A DNA stretch of 64,000 bases from an uncultured Ruminococcus sp. (GTDB lineage: Bacteria; Bacillota; Clostridia; Oscillospirales; Ruminococcaceae). The DNA is taken from contig CAMKMD010000005.1 of the NCBI GenBank assembly GCA_946413815.1, forward strand, positions 1-64,000, written 5' to 3'. Below the pieces are notes generated by a model. It saw nothing but the letters and a program-made list of their open reading frames with translations. It was not told where the DNA came from and did no database searches. Below, one piece after another: positions 1-8,800 of this stretch. The position numbers were made by a program, and so were the translations under genes. Position 1 is the first letter of the stretch. Each line of letters starts with the position of its first letter.

Positions 1-214
1 GCCGCCTGACTCCTGCCTATCCAAGATTTTGGGTATTCTCCGACTGCACATTTCTTGACAATTCCAGTCCTTATTATCTATTCACTTCTCAATAATGCTA
101 TCCATCCCGGACTTAGACCGAAATCAGATAAAAGCATCGCTACTTTCACATTTTTCAAAAGCTTTCTGACCAGCAACGCATAAGACTTCGTGATAATCCT
201 GCAGTTGTCCCGGC
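1..214. other. Window edge downstream of the first dockerin gene
   Basis: I see no convincing gene here. The minus strand has an open stretch overlapping the end of the dockerin gene that would encode about 45 residues ending near position 69, but it has no start codon or ribosome-binding site. No clear terminator hairpin follows the dockerin gene. Confidence 0.3.
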
Positions 215-2173
215 TTACTCAATTCCGGCGTCTATCTTCTGGATAACAATAGCATCGCTGCCGGTTATGCCGGCAAAACCATCGATATCAGAGTTTGCTT
301 GTGCCTGTTCGTCAAGGAGATATTTTACCTGGTTGACAACAAACTGAAGAACAGCTACAGCGTCTGCAACAGTTACCTTGCCATCGAGATTCGCGTCTCC
401 ACGCAGTGTCATTTTTACGACTGGCTTTGTTGTTGGAACAGGCTCGGTTGTTGTTGTTACAGGCCCGGTTGTGGTCACAGGCTTAGTCGTTGTAACGATG
501 GGCTCTGTCGGTTTCGGCAGGTCTTCAGCCTTGACTATCTGCCACTTCTGCTCAGCGCTCTTGGTATCGGTACTGATAACAACCTTTTCGCCCTTTGCTG
601 TCAGGGAGCGCATAGAAGAAAGGAGAGGAAATATAGAATATGAATCATCGGGATTGAGTCTGAGCTGGAATTTCTGTGCCGTCGGATAGCCTGTCTCCTT
701 GTAAAGCTGTACGAGAGTATTATCCAGATTCCGGTTATTGTTGACATCGAACATTAGATTCGGATCTGTCTTTGAGGTTATCCTTACAAAATTATCGCCC
801 ATATAAGAAATGTTCCATCTGATAGAATCATCATCCTTGTAATCGGAAAATTTCAACATAACAGCCCCGATATGCGGATCGTATTCACCAACACAGAGGT
901 ACTTCTTATTTGAGTAATTCACGATGTAGTAATCACCCTCGCTGTTGAAGCTTATCCTGCAAAAAACATCATTGATATGGTCTGACAGCCAAGAGGAGTA
1001 ACCGCCATAGCCGAAACTCTTGTTACCTACTCCGATATCATCGTTTGCGGCATCATAGTACATTCTCCATACATATGAATTATCTCCATAAACAGGATAC
1101 CTTGTATATGATACTTCACTGGTTTCATTGTCGATCGTCTCAAAGCCGTTTCCATTGTATCCGTAGAATTCACCGATCATATATTTTCCGTTAAAGAACT
1201 TCCAGAATGCGGGAAACATTCCGACATTTCGCTTTTCTTTAAGATTGTATAGTGCTCCGTTGAGGAATGCTCGTGAATAGGAAATTGACACGATATCGCA
1301 TCCTATATAAAACTCCGTGCTGTGACCTCGCAGAGTGTCCTCCGGCCATACATTATCCCATTCATATTCGCCGTTATTGAATTTTGTCCCGTCCTCGCTG
1401 AGTACAATTACATCTGTATCGACCAATCCTGTGATATCAGCAGAAGGCATAATTATATTTCCGTTACCTGTGTCAATTCTGCTGAACTCTTCAAGCTGAT
1501 GCATCCATTCATGGAGGAGAATATCAACAGTATATAAGTGACAGTCTTCATTTTCAAGGGCGCCCGGATCATAGGATTCATGGTCATCAATACAAATAGG
1601 AACCCAGCCGTATCCGGCGCCGGAGAAGGAATCACCGGTTCCGATGGTAGTGCAGGGATTGCCTAAATCCTCATGCTCGGGGAGCAGTGTAAGAACACTG
1701 TCATACTTTCCGTAGGGAACATACTTGTCCATAATAAAGGTTACGTCCTCAAAACGCGGATAATCACTTGTCAGCGTTATCTGATCATCAACAACGAGAG
1801 TTTCCACTACCATATCAACATTATGATCTGTGAGATACTCGAAAAGATCCTCAAACTGCTCCGGAACCTTGCTGAATATCAGATCATCCTCCTCAGTTGC
1901 AGAAAACTCGTTACCCTTCTCGCTGACAACGTTCCTTCCTTCTATGAGAAGCATACGGTATACAGGGCGTTTTTCATACTTGAAATCTGCTCTGGTATCT
2001 GCATATTTCTTATAATCAGCTATAGCCTCCTTACGGAGTTCTGTCATTTCTTCATAGCGCTCCTGTACGGAAGAAGGGGTATTTTCCCCGGCAGCAAGAG
2101 CCTCGACCTGAGGCGTCAAAAGCATGGATATTGGCATGACTGCAGACATTACGATTGAAACAAGTTTTTTCAT
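215..2173 (-). CDS. Secreted dockerin protein with HExxH motif and ricin-type lectin domain
   Basis: This 652-residue protein starts at the ATG at 2173, which has AGGAGGT 4 bases upstream; an upstream in-frame start gives an unlikely N-terminus. A signal peptide covers roughly residues 1-28. The motif HEWMH at about residues 221-225 matches the HExxH zinc site of metallopeptidases. A ricin-type beta-trefoil follows (about 430-560, with QKW/QKF-type repeats), then a Thr/Pro-rich linker and a C-terminal type I dockerin (about 588-652) with two calcium loops, GDANLDGKVTVAD and NSDIDGFAGITGSD. The dockerin should attach the protein to a cellulosome scaffold outside the cell. Protease activity is inferred from the single motif; I do not recognise the peptidase family. 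The gene stands alone and has its own promoter. Confidence 0.85.
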   Translation of the reverse strand: MKKLVSIVMSAVMPISMLLTPQVEALAAGENTPSSVQERYEEMTELRKEAIADYKKYADTRADFKYEKRPVYRMLLIEGRNVVSEKGNEFSATEEDDLIFSKVPEQFEDLFEYLTDHNVDMVVETLVVDDQITLTSDYPRFEDVTFIMDKYVPYGKYDSVLTLLPEHEDLGNPCTTIGTGDSFSGAGYGWVPICIDDHESYDPGALENEDCHLYTVDILLHEWMHQLEEFSRIDTGNGNIIMPSADITGLVDTDVIVLSEDGTKFNNGEYEWDNVWPEDTLRGHSTEFYIGCDIVSISYSRAFLNGALYNLKEKRNVGMFPAFWKFFNGKYMIGEFYGYNGNGFETIDNETSEVSYTRYPVYGDNSYVWRMYYDAANDDIGVGNKSFGYGGYSSWLSDHINDVFCRISFNSEGDYYIVNYSNKKYLCVGEYDPHIGAVMLKFSDYKDDDSIRWNISYMGDNFVRITSKTDPNLMFDVNNNRNLDNTLVQLYKETGYPTAQKFQLRLNPDDSYSIFPLLSSMRSLTAKGEKVVISTDTKSAEQKWQIVKAEDLPKPTEPIVTTTKPVTTTGPVTTTTEPVPTTKPVVKMTLRGDANLDGKVTVADAVAVLQFVVNQVKYLLDEQAQANSDIDGFAGITGSDAIVIQKIDAGIE

Positions 2174-2300
2174 TTTTACCTCCTGAATCAGATAGTGTAC
2201 TCTCCGCAAAGCGTAAAAGCATTATTCTGCAATACTTTTATGCGGAGGCTTATTTCATTCCTTTTCAAAAATGTCAACACATGACAAGGAACTATTGTAC

Positions 2301-2329
2301 ATTATACCACATTATTAAAGATCATTCAA
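2301..2329 (-). promoter_or_regulatory. Promoter of the first dockerin gene
   Basis: On the minus strand TTGAAT (2329-2324) and TATAAT (2306-2301) are 17 bases apart, which gives a leader of about 120 bases before the ATG at 2173. Confidence 0.6.
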
Positions 2330-2492
2330 TTGACTATATTAAGAAAAATGTTGGATTAATTGTTGCATTTCAGTTAATAATGCCGAACTTGCTGAAAACT
2401 TCAGTGCATAATGACGGTCATCAGTATTCTTGTCCGCAAGGAGATGCTGTAATCAGACATATAGGTTGATTTGCGTATATGAGGAAAATGGT

Positions 2493-2521
2493 TTGCTTTT
2501 TCAGACTCTATGCTGTATAAT
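2493..2521 (+). promoter_or_regulatory. Promoter ahead of the zinc-ribbon cluster
   Basis: TTGCTT (2493-2498) and TATAAT (2516-2521) lie 17 bases apart. The leader to the first gene at 2757 would be about 230 bases. It holds no clear gene, but one frame is open for about 50 codons without a start. The same TTGCTTTTTC start and spacing recur at 6378 and near 18575. Confidence 0.6.
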
Positions 2522-2756
2522 ATAATTAATGAACGATTCAATGCTGTGATTCTGTTGTCAGACTTGCATTCGGTTCATGTACTACATAAAGCTGATGTAT
2601 TGTGACAATCAGAAATCCTGATTCAGAAGAATCAGCTTTGAGCCCCCGTAGAAGGGAACGAAAAACAGCACTGCTCTGGAATTGCGATCGGGCAACAGGG
2701 TTGAGTGCTGGAAAACATAGTCAGACAAGAAGCATCAAATAAGGTGGGTATAACAT

Positions 2757-3494
2757 ATGAAATGTAGAAATTGCGGCGCTGAGGTAGGGCTGTTAGATAA
2801 GGTCTGCCCTTATTGCGGAAGCGATAATATCGAAAGTGCCGGCCATAGGGCAAAGCTTGATACTTATAAGAAAAAGAGCAAAGAAACCGTTGAGAAAGCC
2901 GACAGGAAATTCAACAGTAATAAGCCTTTAATAGCAGGAAGCATTATTCTGGTCTTTCTTATAACAGGTGTGATCACCATGTCCTTCCTTGAAGATAAGA
3001 CTGAGTATATGGACCTTGATATTGCCCATTCGGAGACTCTCAGAAATGTCGAAAGTTTTAAAGGGAGACTTAATGGCTATCTGGAAGCCGGGGATTATAT
3101 CTCTTTTCATGATTTTTTTGAAGGACATCATATTTACGAGACCGATCCGGAATATGAAGAATATAAGCTCATTCTAACACTGTCCGGCGAGTACAGATAT
3201 GCCATGAACAGTATGGAACAGCTTCTTATGTACGGTGAAGGGTATACATCTGACAAGGAATCGGATATAAGAATGTGCCGCCTTTATATCTCTTCTTTTT
3301 ATACCAGATATGGTTTTGCAGAAGATGATCTTGAAGAATATAAATACAGAGGATATGCAGAGGATATGAAACATAAACTGGATACCGCAATGAAGGTCTA
3401 CTTCGGACTGGATGATAAGGGGCTTGCGGATTACCTTGCTTCATCTGAAAACGAACAGGCCTTGTTTATCGAGGAGGTGGTCTTAGGTGAATAA
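2757..3494 (+). CDS. Zinc-ribbon membrane protein, copy 1 (long partner)
   Basis: This is a 245-residue protein. It begins with a zinc ribbon (CxxC at residues 3-6 and CPYC at 17-20), then a basic helical stretch and one transmembrane segment at about 60-80. A 160-residue acidic domain follows that would lie outside the cell. The start ATG has AAGGTGGG 9 bases upstream. The domain order is the same as in the 256-residue protein at 4275, and the acidic parts share phrases such as YLEAGDYISF versus YLEEGDYITF, so the two are paralogues. The last 8 bases overlap the next gene. Function unknown; zinc-ribbon/TM proteins of this kind are common in Firmicutes and mostly uncharacterised. Confidence 0.8.
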   Translation: MKCRNCGAEVGLLDKVCPYCGSDNIESAGHRAKLDTYKKKSKETVEKADRKFNSNKPLIAGSIILVFLITGVITMSFLEDKTEYMDLDIAHSETLRNVESFKGRLNGYLEAGDYISFHDFFEGHHIYETDPEYEEYKLILTLSGEYRYAMNSMEQLLMYGEGYTSDKESDIRMCRLYISSFYTRYGFAEDDLEEYKYRGYAEDMKHKLDTAMKVYFGLDDKGLADYLASSENEQALFIEEVVLGE

Positions 3495-3909
3495 GCTTAA
3501 AACAGCAGCTGGATGGGCTGTGTTCATCACTGATATCATTCTGGGGATCGTATTTATTTCCCTGCTGATATCTACTCTGTCAAATCTTTCGAAGTCTCAG
3601 GTTATCCAGAACAAGGGCACGAGTGAATATATCATTAAATATATCGAAAGAGAAGACTACGGCACTGCCGGTATTGTGTCCAGAGCTATGCGTCTTGGCA
3701 CAGAAGTAGATGAGCCGATGCAGGAATTCTATATGGTTGGCTCATATGCTGATCTCATGTTCTGGGAGAAGATCTATGCCGAAAGCGGCAGCGAGCATAC
3801 GGCGGAGGATTGCAGGAAGCAGTACGAAGAGATAAAGAATACGCTGCCCGAGTATAAAAAGGTATTCGAAAAAATAGATGATACACTTGAAAAAGCAGTT
3901 GAAAAGTAA
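3487..3909 (+). CDS. Single-pass membrane protein, copy 1 (short partner)
   Basis: This 140-residue protein begins at a GTG (3487) preceded by GAGGAGGTGG, and overlaps the end of the upstream gene by 8 bases, so translation is probably coupled. It has an N-terminal transmembrane segment (about residues 10-32) and an acidic, helical remainder. Its counterpart at 5038 has the same length and the same 8-base overlap with its own partner. No known domain recognised; it probably acts with the zinc-ribbon protein before it. Confidence 0.75.
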   Translation: MNKLKTAAGWAVFITDIILGIVFISLLISTLSNLSKSQVIQNKGTSEYIIKYIEREDYGTAGIVSRAMRLGTEVDEPMQEFYMVGSYADLMFWEKIYAESGSEHTAEDCRKQYEEIKNTLPEYKKVFEKIDDTLEKAVEK

Positions 3910-3928
3910 GATTCAGGAGGGAAATACA

Positions 3929-4270
3929 GTGGAAAAGATGAAGGGCAGGAACGTAATCTGCGAGAGCTGCGGAGCCGGATTCGACGCTTCTCTTGTAAGA
4001 TGCCCCTACTGCGGTACGGCATATGAGCCCGCAGCTGAAGAAGAATATATGGATAAGCTTGAGGATGTAAGGGAGGACCTGTCAAAGCATACGAAAGATG
4101 CAGATAATGCAACAAAGAAAACCTTTAAAAAGATCCTTCTTGCCGCCATAATTGTGATAGTTATATTTGCAGTATTTTGCATTATCGCTTTGATCACACC
4201 CAAATCCGGCAGCAAGCATGATCCGGACGAATTAAACAGCAGAAAACAAGAGCTGATCCAGGGAGAGTGA
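3929..4270 (+). CDS. Small zinc-ribbon membrane protein
   Basis: This 113-residue protein starts at a GTG at 3929 with AGGAGG 8 bases upstream; the earlier in-frame ATG lies inside the previous gene and is less likely. It has a zinc ribbon (CESC then CPYC near residues 10-30), an acidic linker and one transmembrane segment near residues 70-95, followed by a short tail. It sits between the two duplicated gene pairs, 4 bases before the next start, so it is in the same operon. Function unknown. Confidence 0.7.
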   Translation: MEKMKGRNVICESCGAGFDASLVRCPYCGTAYEPAAEEEYMDKLEDVREDLSKHTKDADNATKKTFKKILLAAIIVIVIFAVFCIIALITPKSGSKHDPDELNSRKQELIQGE

Positions 4271-4274
4271 ATAA

Positions 4275-5045
4275 ATGAAATGTCCTAATTGCGGAAAAAA
4301 CATAGGAATAGAGGTATCAGAATGTCCCGACTGCGGATATGCCAATCCTCTTGCCAGAAAGCATAATGAAAACATCAGAAAATATGACCGGCGCTTTAGA
4401 AAGACACAGGATAATGTGCTTGCATCCGCCCAAAAGACAGAGGGTGTAGGTATACGCGGCGGTATATTTGCGATCCTTGTTGCTGTTATAATAATACTTG
4501 CCTTTGTCTGGGGCGCTGTCATAGCTGCTGGCGAAGGCGAAACAGATGAAGACAGAAAAAGAGACGCCCTGAAAAATAAGACGGAATATAGCGAGCAGAT
4601 GAGAGGGTATCTTGAAGAAGGAGATTATATTACATTTTTATCTTTTATAAGATATCACAACATCCCCTTCGATTCAGAACCCTACATTGACTACAGAAAA
4701 GTATATTATATGGCCGACAGGTATTATACCTGTGTTCAGCTTTGGGAGAAGATCCTTTTACGCTCTGATGATCCCGATTTCTGGGATTCATCCGAACTGG
4801 ATATTTCCCACCTCTGTATGTATACTGACTCTTTCCTGGAAGTGTATAAATGCAATGTGGAAATCGAGGAAAATGAAGAGTTTGTAACATACATTGAAGA
4901 TATGAATTCAGACATACGTGCGATGTTCAGAAGATACCTGAAAATGACGGATCAGGAAGTTGATGAATTTTTTGGATACTCACAAGCAAAGAAAGCTGTG
5001 ACCATAGAAGGAATATTACTCGGGGAGGGATCCGAAGATGAATAA
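4275..5045 (+). CDS. Zinc-ribbon membrane protein, copy 2 (long partner)
   Basis: This 256-residue protein has an N-terminal zinc ribbon (CPNC at 3-6, CPDC at about 17-20), a basic linker, one transmembrane segment at about 65-85 and a large acidic domain predicted outside the cell. It is a paralogue of the protein at 2757 and ends with a similar phrase (EGILLGE versus EEVVLGE). Its final 8 bases overlap the next gene, as in copy 1. No enzyme motif is visible. A sensor or envelope role is possible but not shown. Confidence 0.8.
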   Translation: MKCPNCGKNIGIEVSECPDCGYANPLARKHNENIRKYDRRFRKTQDNVLASAQKTEGVGIRGGIFAILVAVIIILAFVWGAVIAAGEGETDEDRKRDALKNKTEYSEQMRGYLEEGDYITFLSFIRYHNIPFDSEPYIDYRKVYYMADRYYTCVQLWEKILLRSDDPDFWDSSELDISHLCMYTDSFLEVYKCNVEIEENEEFVTYIEDMNSDIRAMFRRYLKMTDQEVDEFFGYSQAKKAVTIEGILLGEGSEDE

Positions 5046-5460
5046 AACGTTGAAAGTGGTCTTCAATATATTAATAGTGGTCGCAGCTTTAGGAGTTCTT
5101 CTTATGATCTTTATGATAAAGGACGAAGTCGTCCGTAATAAAAACAAAGAAGTTAAAAATGTCATGAGCAGCTTTGATTATGAAGTAAAGCACCGTGCGT
5201 ACGGTGAAGTTACAGACACTTATTTTGTATATTATACAAAGTTCATAGATCTGCCCGAAGGTTTTGAAGAAACCAAGCTTACCGCAGAATACGCAAATCT
5301 CTCTTTTATGCTTGGAGTTTACGAAGAAAAAGGCGATGACAATAAAGCAAAAGCCTGCAGCGACAGAATGGAAGAGATAAAGAACCAAATGGATAAATAC
5401 CGTTTTACCGCAGATGAGATAGATAAGATAATGGCTGCTTACAGTAACGGGATGGAATAA
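5038..5460 (+). CDS. Single-pass membrane protein, copy 2 (short partner)
   Basis: This 140-residue protein has the same length as the protein at 3487, with an N-terminal transmembrane segment (about residues 7-27) and an acidic, helical tail. The central phrase LTAEYANLSFMLGVYEEKGD is comparable to SYADLMFWEKIYAESGS in the other copy. The ATG lies inside the previous gene behind GGGGAGG. It closes the zinc-ribbon operon. Function unknown. Confidence 0.75.
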   Translation: MNKTLKVVFNILIVVAALGVLLMIFMIKDEVVRNKNKEVKNVMSSFDYEVKHRAYGEVTDTYFVYYTKFIDLPEGFEETKLTAEYANLSFMLGVYEEKGDDNKAKACSDRMEEIKNQMDKYRFTADEIDKIMAAYSNGME

Positions 5461-5523
5461 GATTTAAGAGATGACTTCCGGTTCTTCACTGTTATAAATA
5501 TTTCATGTGACTACCTGTTTTTC

Positions 5524-5571
5524 ACCGCTTGCTGCGGTTTTGATTGTAGTAAACAGTCCGGTGGACTGTTT
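5524..5571. repeat. Weak terminator and palindrome after the zinc-ribbon operon
   Basis: A short stem ACCGC-TTGCT-GCGGT (5524-5538) followed by TTT may end the operon. It is followed by a perfect palindrome AAACAGTCC-GGT-GGACTGTTT (5551-5571). The same CAGTCC/GGACTG core recurs at 8859-8883. Confidence 0.5.
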
Positions 5572-5672
5572 AGATATAAACTCTGAACCGCACAGACAGC
5601 ATGACTGTAAAACGAAGAATATGTACTGTACGGTTTTTCCGATATTTGTGCATATTACAGCGCCTCCGGATA

Positions 5673-5701
5673 TTGACATATCGGCGGGGACGCTGTATAA
5701 T
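5673..5701 (+). promoter_or_regulatory. Promoter of the gene at 5740
   Basis: TTGACA (5673-5678) and TATAAT (5696-5701) with a 17-base spacer, 39 bases before the start codon. Confidence 0.75.
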
Positions 5702-5739
5702 CATAGTAAGAGAAATCAAAATTTAAGGAGGATAAATCA

Positions 5740-6135
5740 ATGACAGAGCAAGAAGCAAAAGCTTTGGCTGAACCCATAGTTCAAGAAGTAGTTAATTGTA
5801 TGGCAGACGGAAGATATGACTTGATACCTAATTATGCCGAATTTCAAGACGAAAGCGTAACAATTGAAGATTTCAAAGAATGGGCAGAAGATTATTTAAA
5901 AGACAACGAATTATCGCACTATGACAGATATGGTGTTCCGAACAACTTTCAGCCTCAATATGATAAGTCTTTATATCATCAGTTCAGCATATATTTATAC
6001 AATAATGGTACCGGTTTTGAAGTTAACTATGACCTCACTACCGACAGCGAGATAAATGACTTAACACTAATTATGGAATTCTTATTTTCCGATAACGGTG
6101 TAAAAGCGTACATTGTTGATATTCACGTTTTATAA
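5740..6135 (+). CDS. Small acidic protein of unknown function (immunity-like)
   Basis: This is a 131-residue cytosolic protein with AAGGAGG upstream of its ATG and its own promoter. It is strongly acidic and more AT-rich than most of the window. There is no signal peptide or membrane segment. Its general look (short, acidic, single domain, isolated gene next to mobile debris) recalls small immunity-type proteins, but I see no toxin gene beside it and cannot assign a family. The minus-strand methylase remnant begins 26 bases after its stop. Confidence 0.65.
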   Translation: MTEQEAKALAEPIVQEVVNCMADGRYDLIPNYAEFQDESVTIEDFKEWAEDYLKDNELSHYDRYGVPNNFQPQYDKSLYHQFSIYLYNNGTGFEVNYDLTTDSEINDLTLIMEFLFSDNGVKAYIVDIHVL

Positions 6136-6160
6136 ATTCTGTTATGCGAATAATACGCCA

Positions 6161-6343
6161 TCAGCCTTCCTTCGTCTCTACCTCTTTGACCAGATCGGAA
6201 TAAGGAATCTGCTGTCCGTTACGAATTACATACACGCCTTCAGAATTCCCGGTGTCCTCAACGCAGCGCCGGAGAATGACGGAGGCGTATTTTTCATCAA
6301 GCTCAATCATCAAGCTGATCACCGGTAGCATGACGGAAGCCTT
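6161..6343 (-). pseudogene. C-terminal remnant of a mobile-element DNA methylase
   Basis: The minus strand is open for 60 codons ending at a TGA at 6161-6163 and preceded directly by an in-frame stop. It contains MIELDEKYASVILRRCVEDT and, further on, GVYVIRNGQQIPYSDLVKEV. From memory this matches the C-terminus of N4/N6 DNA modification methylases carried by integrative elements and phages of gut Clostridia (the ELDxKY..VI.RR segment). The methyltransferase catalytic and SAM-binding parts are absent and there is no start codon, so it is a dead fragment. Confidence 0.7.
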
Positions 6344-6377
6344 CTATTGTCTCCATGATCGCATAATACCAATACTC

Positions 6378-6406
6378 TTGCTTTTTCACAGAAATTATGT
6401 TATACT
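6378..6406 (+). promoter_or_regulatory. Promoter ahead of the 6612 gene
   Basis: TTGCTT (6378-6383) and TATACT (6401-6406) with a 17-base spacer; the leader is about 200 bases. It resembles the promoter at 2493, including the run TTGCTTTTTCA. The leader holds no gene I can support. Confidence 0.55.
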
Positions 6407-6611
6407 ATTCTGTAAGAAGCACGAACTATGGCTTAAAACAATACCTGAGAAGGGAAACCGAAGCATACACCTGAAGAGTACCGCCAGATGAACGGCAAGC
6501 ACCGGAAATCACACAGATCGAAGTACAGCAGATGATATGAGTGATTACACCAACAGCGTCCCGGCAAAAAATGTATTCCAGACTCGGGCATGAAATGGAG
6601 AAAAGAAGATA

Positions 6612-7898
6612 ATGGAAGAATATGGGTCAACCAACAACCTTTCAAACAATAAAGAAATGAAGCAGCATTTCAAGAATTTTGAAAAACAGCTTTCCGACTG
6701 GTACTGCAACGGAAATACACCTGAACTTTTCAGCCAGGACACACGCTTCATACTGGAGCTGCAAAAACAGAAGCTCGGGGCACTTGGACTGGATATGCAG
6801 ATGCAGATCCGTGAACGGGAAGGATATAGGAGTGATTATTCGCCGCTTTCCTACACTGACAACGTATTTGTGAATTCCATCTGCAGCAATAACAAGCTCG
6901 TCACCACGAGCATCCGGAATGATCAGAAGGAGCTTTACAGCAGGACAGCACCAGGCATGATGACCGTTATCATGCAGAATCCGAAAAAGGGCGGTGTTCC
7001 GTCCCCTGATACCGCAATGTGCTGTCCGCACTGCGGTGCACCGTCAACGCTTGGCAGGCTCGAATCGGGATGCGAGTTCTGCAGCACCAGATTTCTGATG
7101 GATGAGCTGTATCCGAAGGTCATGTATTTCTACTTCAATGATCTCGGTGATGCCGATTTTGACCAGAGAAAGCTCAGAAAGTATATCGTGCGCTGCAGCA
7201 TTTTCTTCCTGGTGTTTTCACTTTTGTCAATGATAATCAGGATTTTATCCGGGGAATATGACCGCACAAGTCTCCTGATAGACGGCGCAGCCTATATTTT
7301 CGGAAGCATTATGGTCGGTGCAATGTTCGGCGCGGGAGCCTGGTTCCTTGCAAATTCTTTCGGCTCCGTCAAGCTGATGGGCAAGCAAGCCCGCGGCCTG
7401 ACGACAATGGGAAAATCCGTGATGTTCTGCCAAAAGATGCGCAAGCTCGATCCCACTTTTTCAACCGAATATTTCCGTGACAAATCCATGTCCCTTATGA
7501 AGCTCATGCTTTACAGCGAGAACCCGCAGGAACTGACCATCTGCCGGTGCAGTCATCCTATTCCTGAGAAACTCCGTGAAATCGTGGATGTCCGCTGCCA
7601 GAATTCCGGCATAAACGATTACAGTATCCGTGACGGTGTCTGCGATGTTTCACTCACTTTCTATACCGACAGCCTGCACTTCCGCGACGGTAAAGTTTTC
7701 CCGAAATCCGACAGGATCTACATGCGGCTGCGAAAGGTCATCAAAAAGCCAACTGACCTGGGATTTTCTGTCACGGCAGTTACCTGCCCGTCCTGCGGTG
7801 CAAGCTTCGATGCGGAAAAGGTCAGGGACTGCCCGTTCTGCGGCAATACCTATCCCCTTGAGGAAAATGAATGGGTCGTGACGGATATCAGGATCTGA
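6612..7898 (+). CDS. Membrane protein with two zinc ribbons, possibly Tim44-like
   Basis: This 428-residue protein has two treble-clef/zinc-ribbon motifs: CCPHCGAP...CEFC at about residues 137-160 and CPSCGASF...CPFCG at about 394-415. Two transmembrane segments lie between them (about 195-215 and 225-250). The segment beginning LDPTFSTEYFRDK after the membrane region resembles the start of Tim44-like domains, and zinc-ribbon proteins with such domains occur in Clostridia. That assignment is from memory and uncertain. The N-terminal 130 residues are soluble. It may belong with the zinc-ribbon proteins upstream and downstream. Confidence 0.7.
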   Translation: MEEYGSTNNLSNNKEMKQHFKNFEKQLSDWYCNGNTPELFSQDTRFILELQKQKLGALGLDMQMQIREREGYRSDYSPLSYTDNVFVNSICSNNKLVTTSIRNDQKELYSRTAPGMMTVIMQNPKKGGVPSPDTAMCCPHCGAPSTLGRLESGCEFCSTRFLMDELYPKVMYFYFNDLGDADFDQRKLRKYIVRCSIFFLVFSLLSMIIRILSGEYDRTSLLIDGAAYIFGSIMVGAMFGAGAWFLANSFGSVKLMGKQARGLTTMGKSVMFCQKMRKLDPTFSTEYFRDKSMSLMKLMLYSENPQELTICRCSHPIPEKLREIVDVRCQNSGINDYSIRDGVCDVSLTFYTDSLHFRDGKVFPKSDRIYMRLRKVIKKPTDLGFSVTAVTCPSCGASFDAEKVRDCPFCGNTYPLEENEWVVTDIRI

Positions 7899-8018
7899 AG
7901 AGTCATATCTGATATCAGGATCAATCGTGGATGAAAAGAAATACGGCTTCACACTTTTTGACGAATCAACAAAGCCCCGCTCTACTGTAATCCAGTGAGG
8001 CGGAAAGGAGGAAAGACT

Positions 8019-8648
8019 ATGCGATGTCCAGAGTGCCGCGAAGGCATCATGTTCAAATTCAGAGCAAAGATGAATAACGGAGAGACCATTACCGTGATTT
8101 CCTGTGATGAACAGTGGTGCTCATGGGCAGATGAGGTTTGCTTAGAAACAGAAATCGATTTCCATGACGTTCTTGAAGTTGTAGAGTCATACGGTGAAGT
8201 GGACTCTGACAACAGTCGTGACAATATCATCCCCTCTGATATCTATTACGGTTGGGATAAAAAAGAATGTACAGATATATGGTGTCCTTATTGCAGAACT
8301 GAAAAGCTGGAACACGGTATCACGGCACAGACCAAACGGGAAATTACCAGATGTCCCAGATGCCTTGCGGTCTGGATCGGAAGCATTTCTCCGGATAACA
8401 TATCAAACTACCGGAAATATATGGCAGACGGCATCAGATTGCCTGATGAAACGGAAATTGACTCCTTCGGCGAAAAATACCCTGCTATTTTTGATAAAGA
8501 ACAAGATACGAAATATGTCTGCCCGAAGTGCGGAGACGGTATCTTATATGGAACGATTCGTGCATCCGGAAAAAAAGCACACTACTGCACCCGGTGCAGA
8601 GCAGTCTGGTACAACCAATTGCAATCGGGGATCTCGACGAGTATCTGA
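8019..8648 (+). CDS. Multi-zinc-ribbon protein, probably frameshifted near its end
   Basis: The protein starts at the ATG at 8019, 7 bases after AAAGGAGG; an earlier GTG at 7995 lies before the ribosome-binding site. It has 209 residues and several CxxC knuckles (CPEC, CPYC, CPRC, CPKC, CTRC), with a repeated ending, RCLAVWIGSI and RCRAVWYNQL, so it holds two or three related zinc-ribbon units. After the last unit the frame ends quickly, while the -1 frame continues with an acidic, protein-like stretch (DLDEYLNDLYSYKDERKL) to 8824. Comparison of the two repeat units suggests the gene lost one base near 8620-8640. No membrane segment. Function unknown. Confidence 0.7.
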   Translation: MRCPECREGIMFKFRAKMNNGETITVISCDEQWCSWADEVCLETEIDFHDVLEVVESYGEVDSDNSRDNIIPSDIYYGWDKKECTDIWCPYCRTEKLEHGITAQTKREITRCPRCLAVWIGSISPDNISNYRKYMADGIRLPDETEIDSFGEKYPAIFDKEQDTKYVCPKCGDGILYGTIRASGKKAHYCTRCRAVWYNQLQSGISTSI

Positions 8649-8770
8649 ATGATCTGTATTCTTACAAAGACGAAAGGAAGCTATGTTATTCTGAAGATGA
8701 TCTCTGCGAACTGAGAGCGGATCTCGCTTCTGAAGACAGATCCACTGCCGTGACAGTGACTGCTAAAAAT

Positions 8771-8795
8771 AAGCACCTGCATAAAGCAGGTGCTT
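8771..8795. terminator. Hairpin between convergent genes
   Basis: A perfect 10-base stem AAGCACCTGC/GCAGGTGCTT with a 5-base loop. On the minus strand it is followed by TATTTTTAG, so it would best terminate minus-strand transcripts. Confidence 0.5.
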
Positions 8796-8800
8796 CAATC

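Noticed and set aside
2155..2469. Open frame of 104 codons upstream of the zinc-ribbon cluster
   Set aside because: It crosses the promoter and start of the divergent dockerin gene and has no ribosome-binding site.
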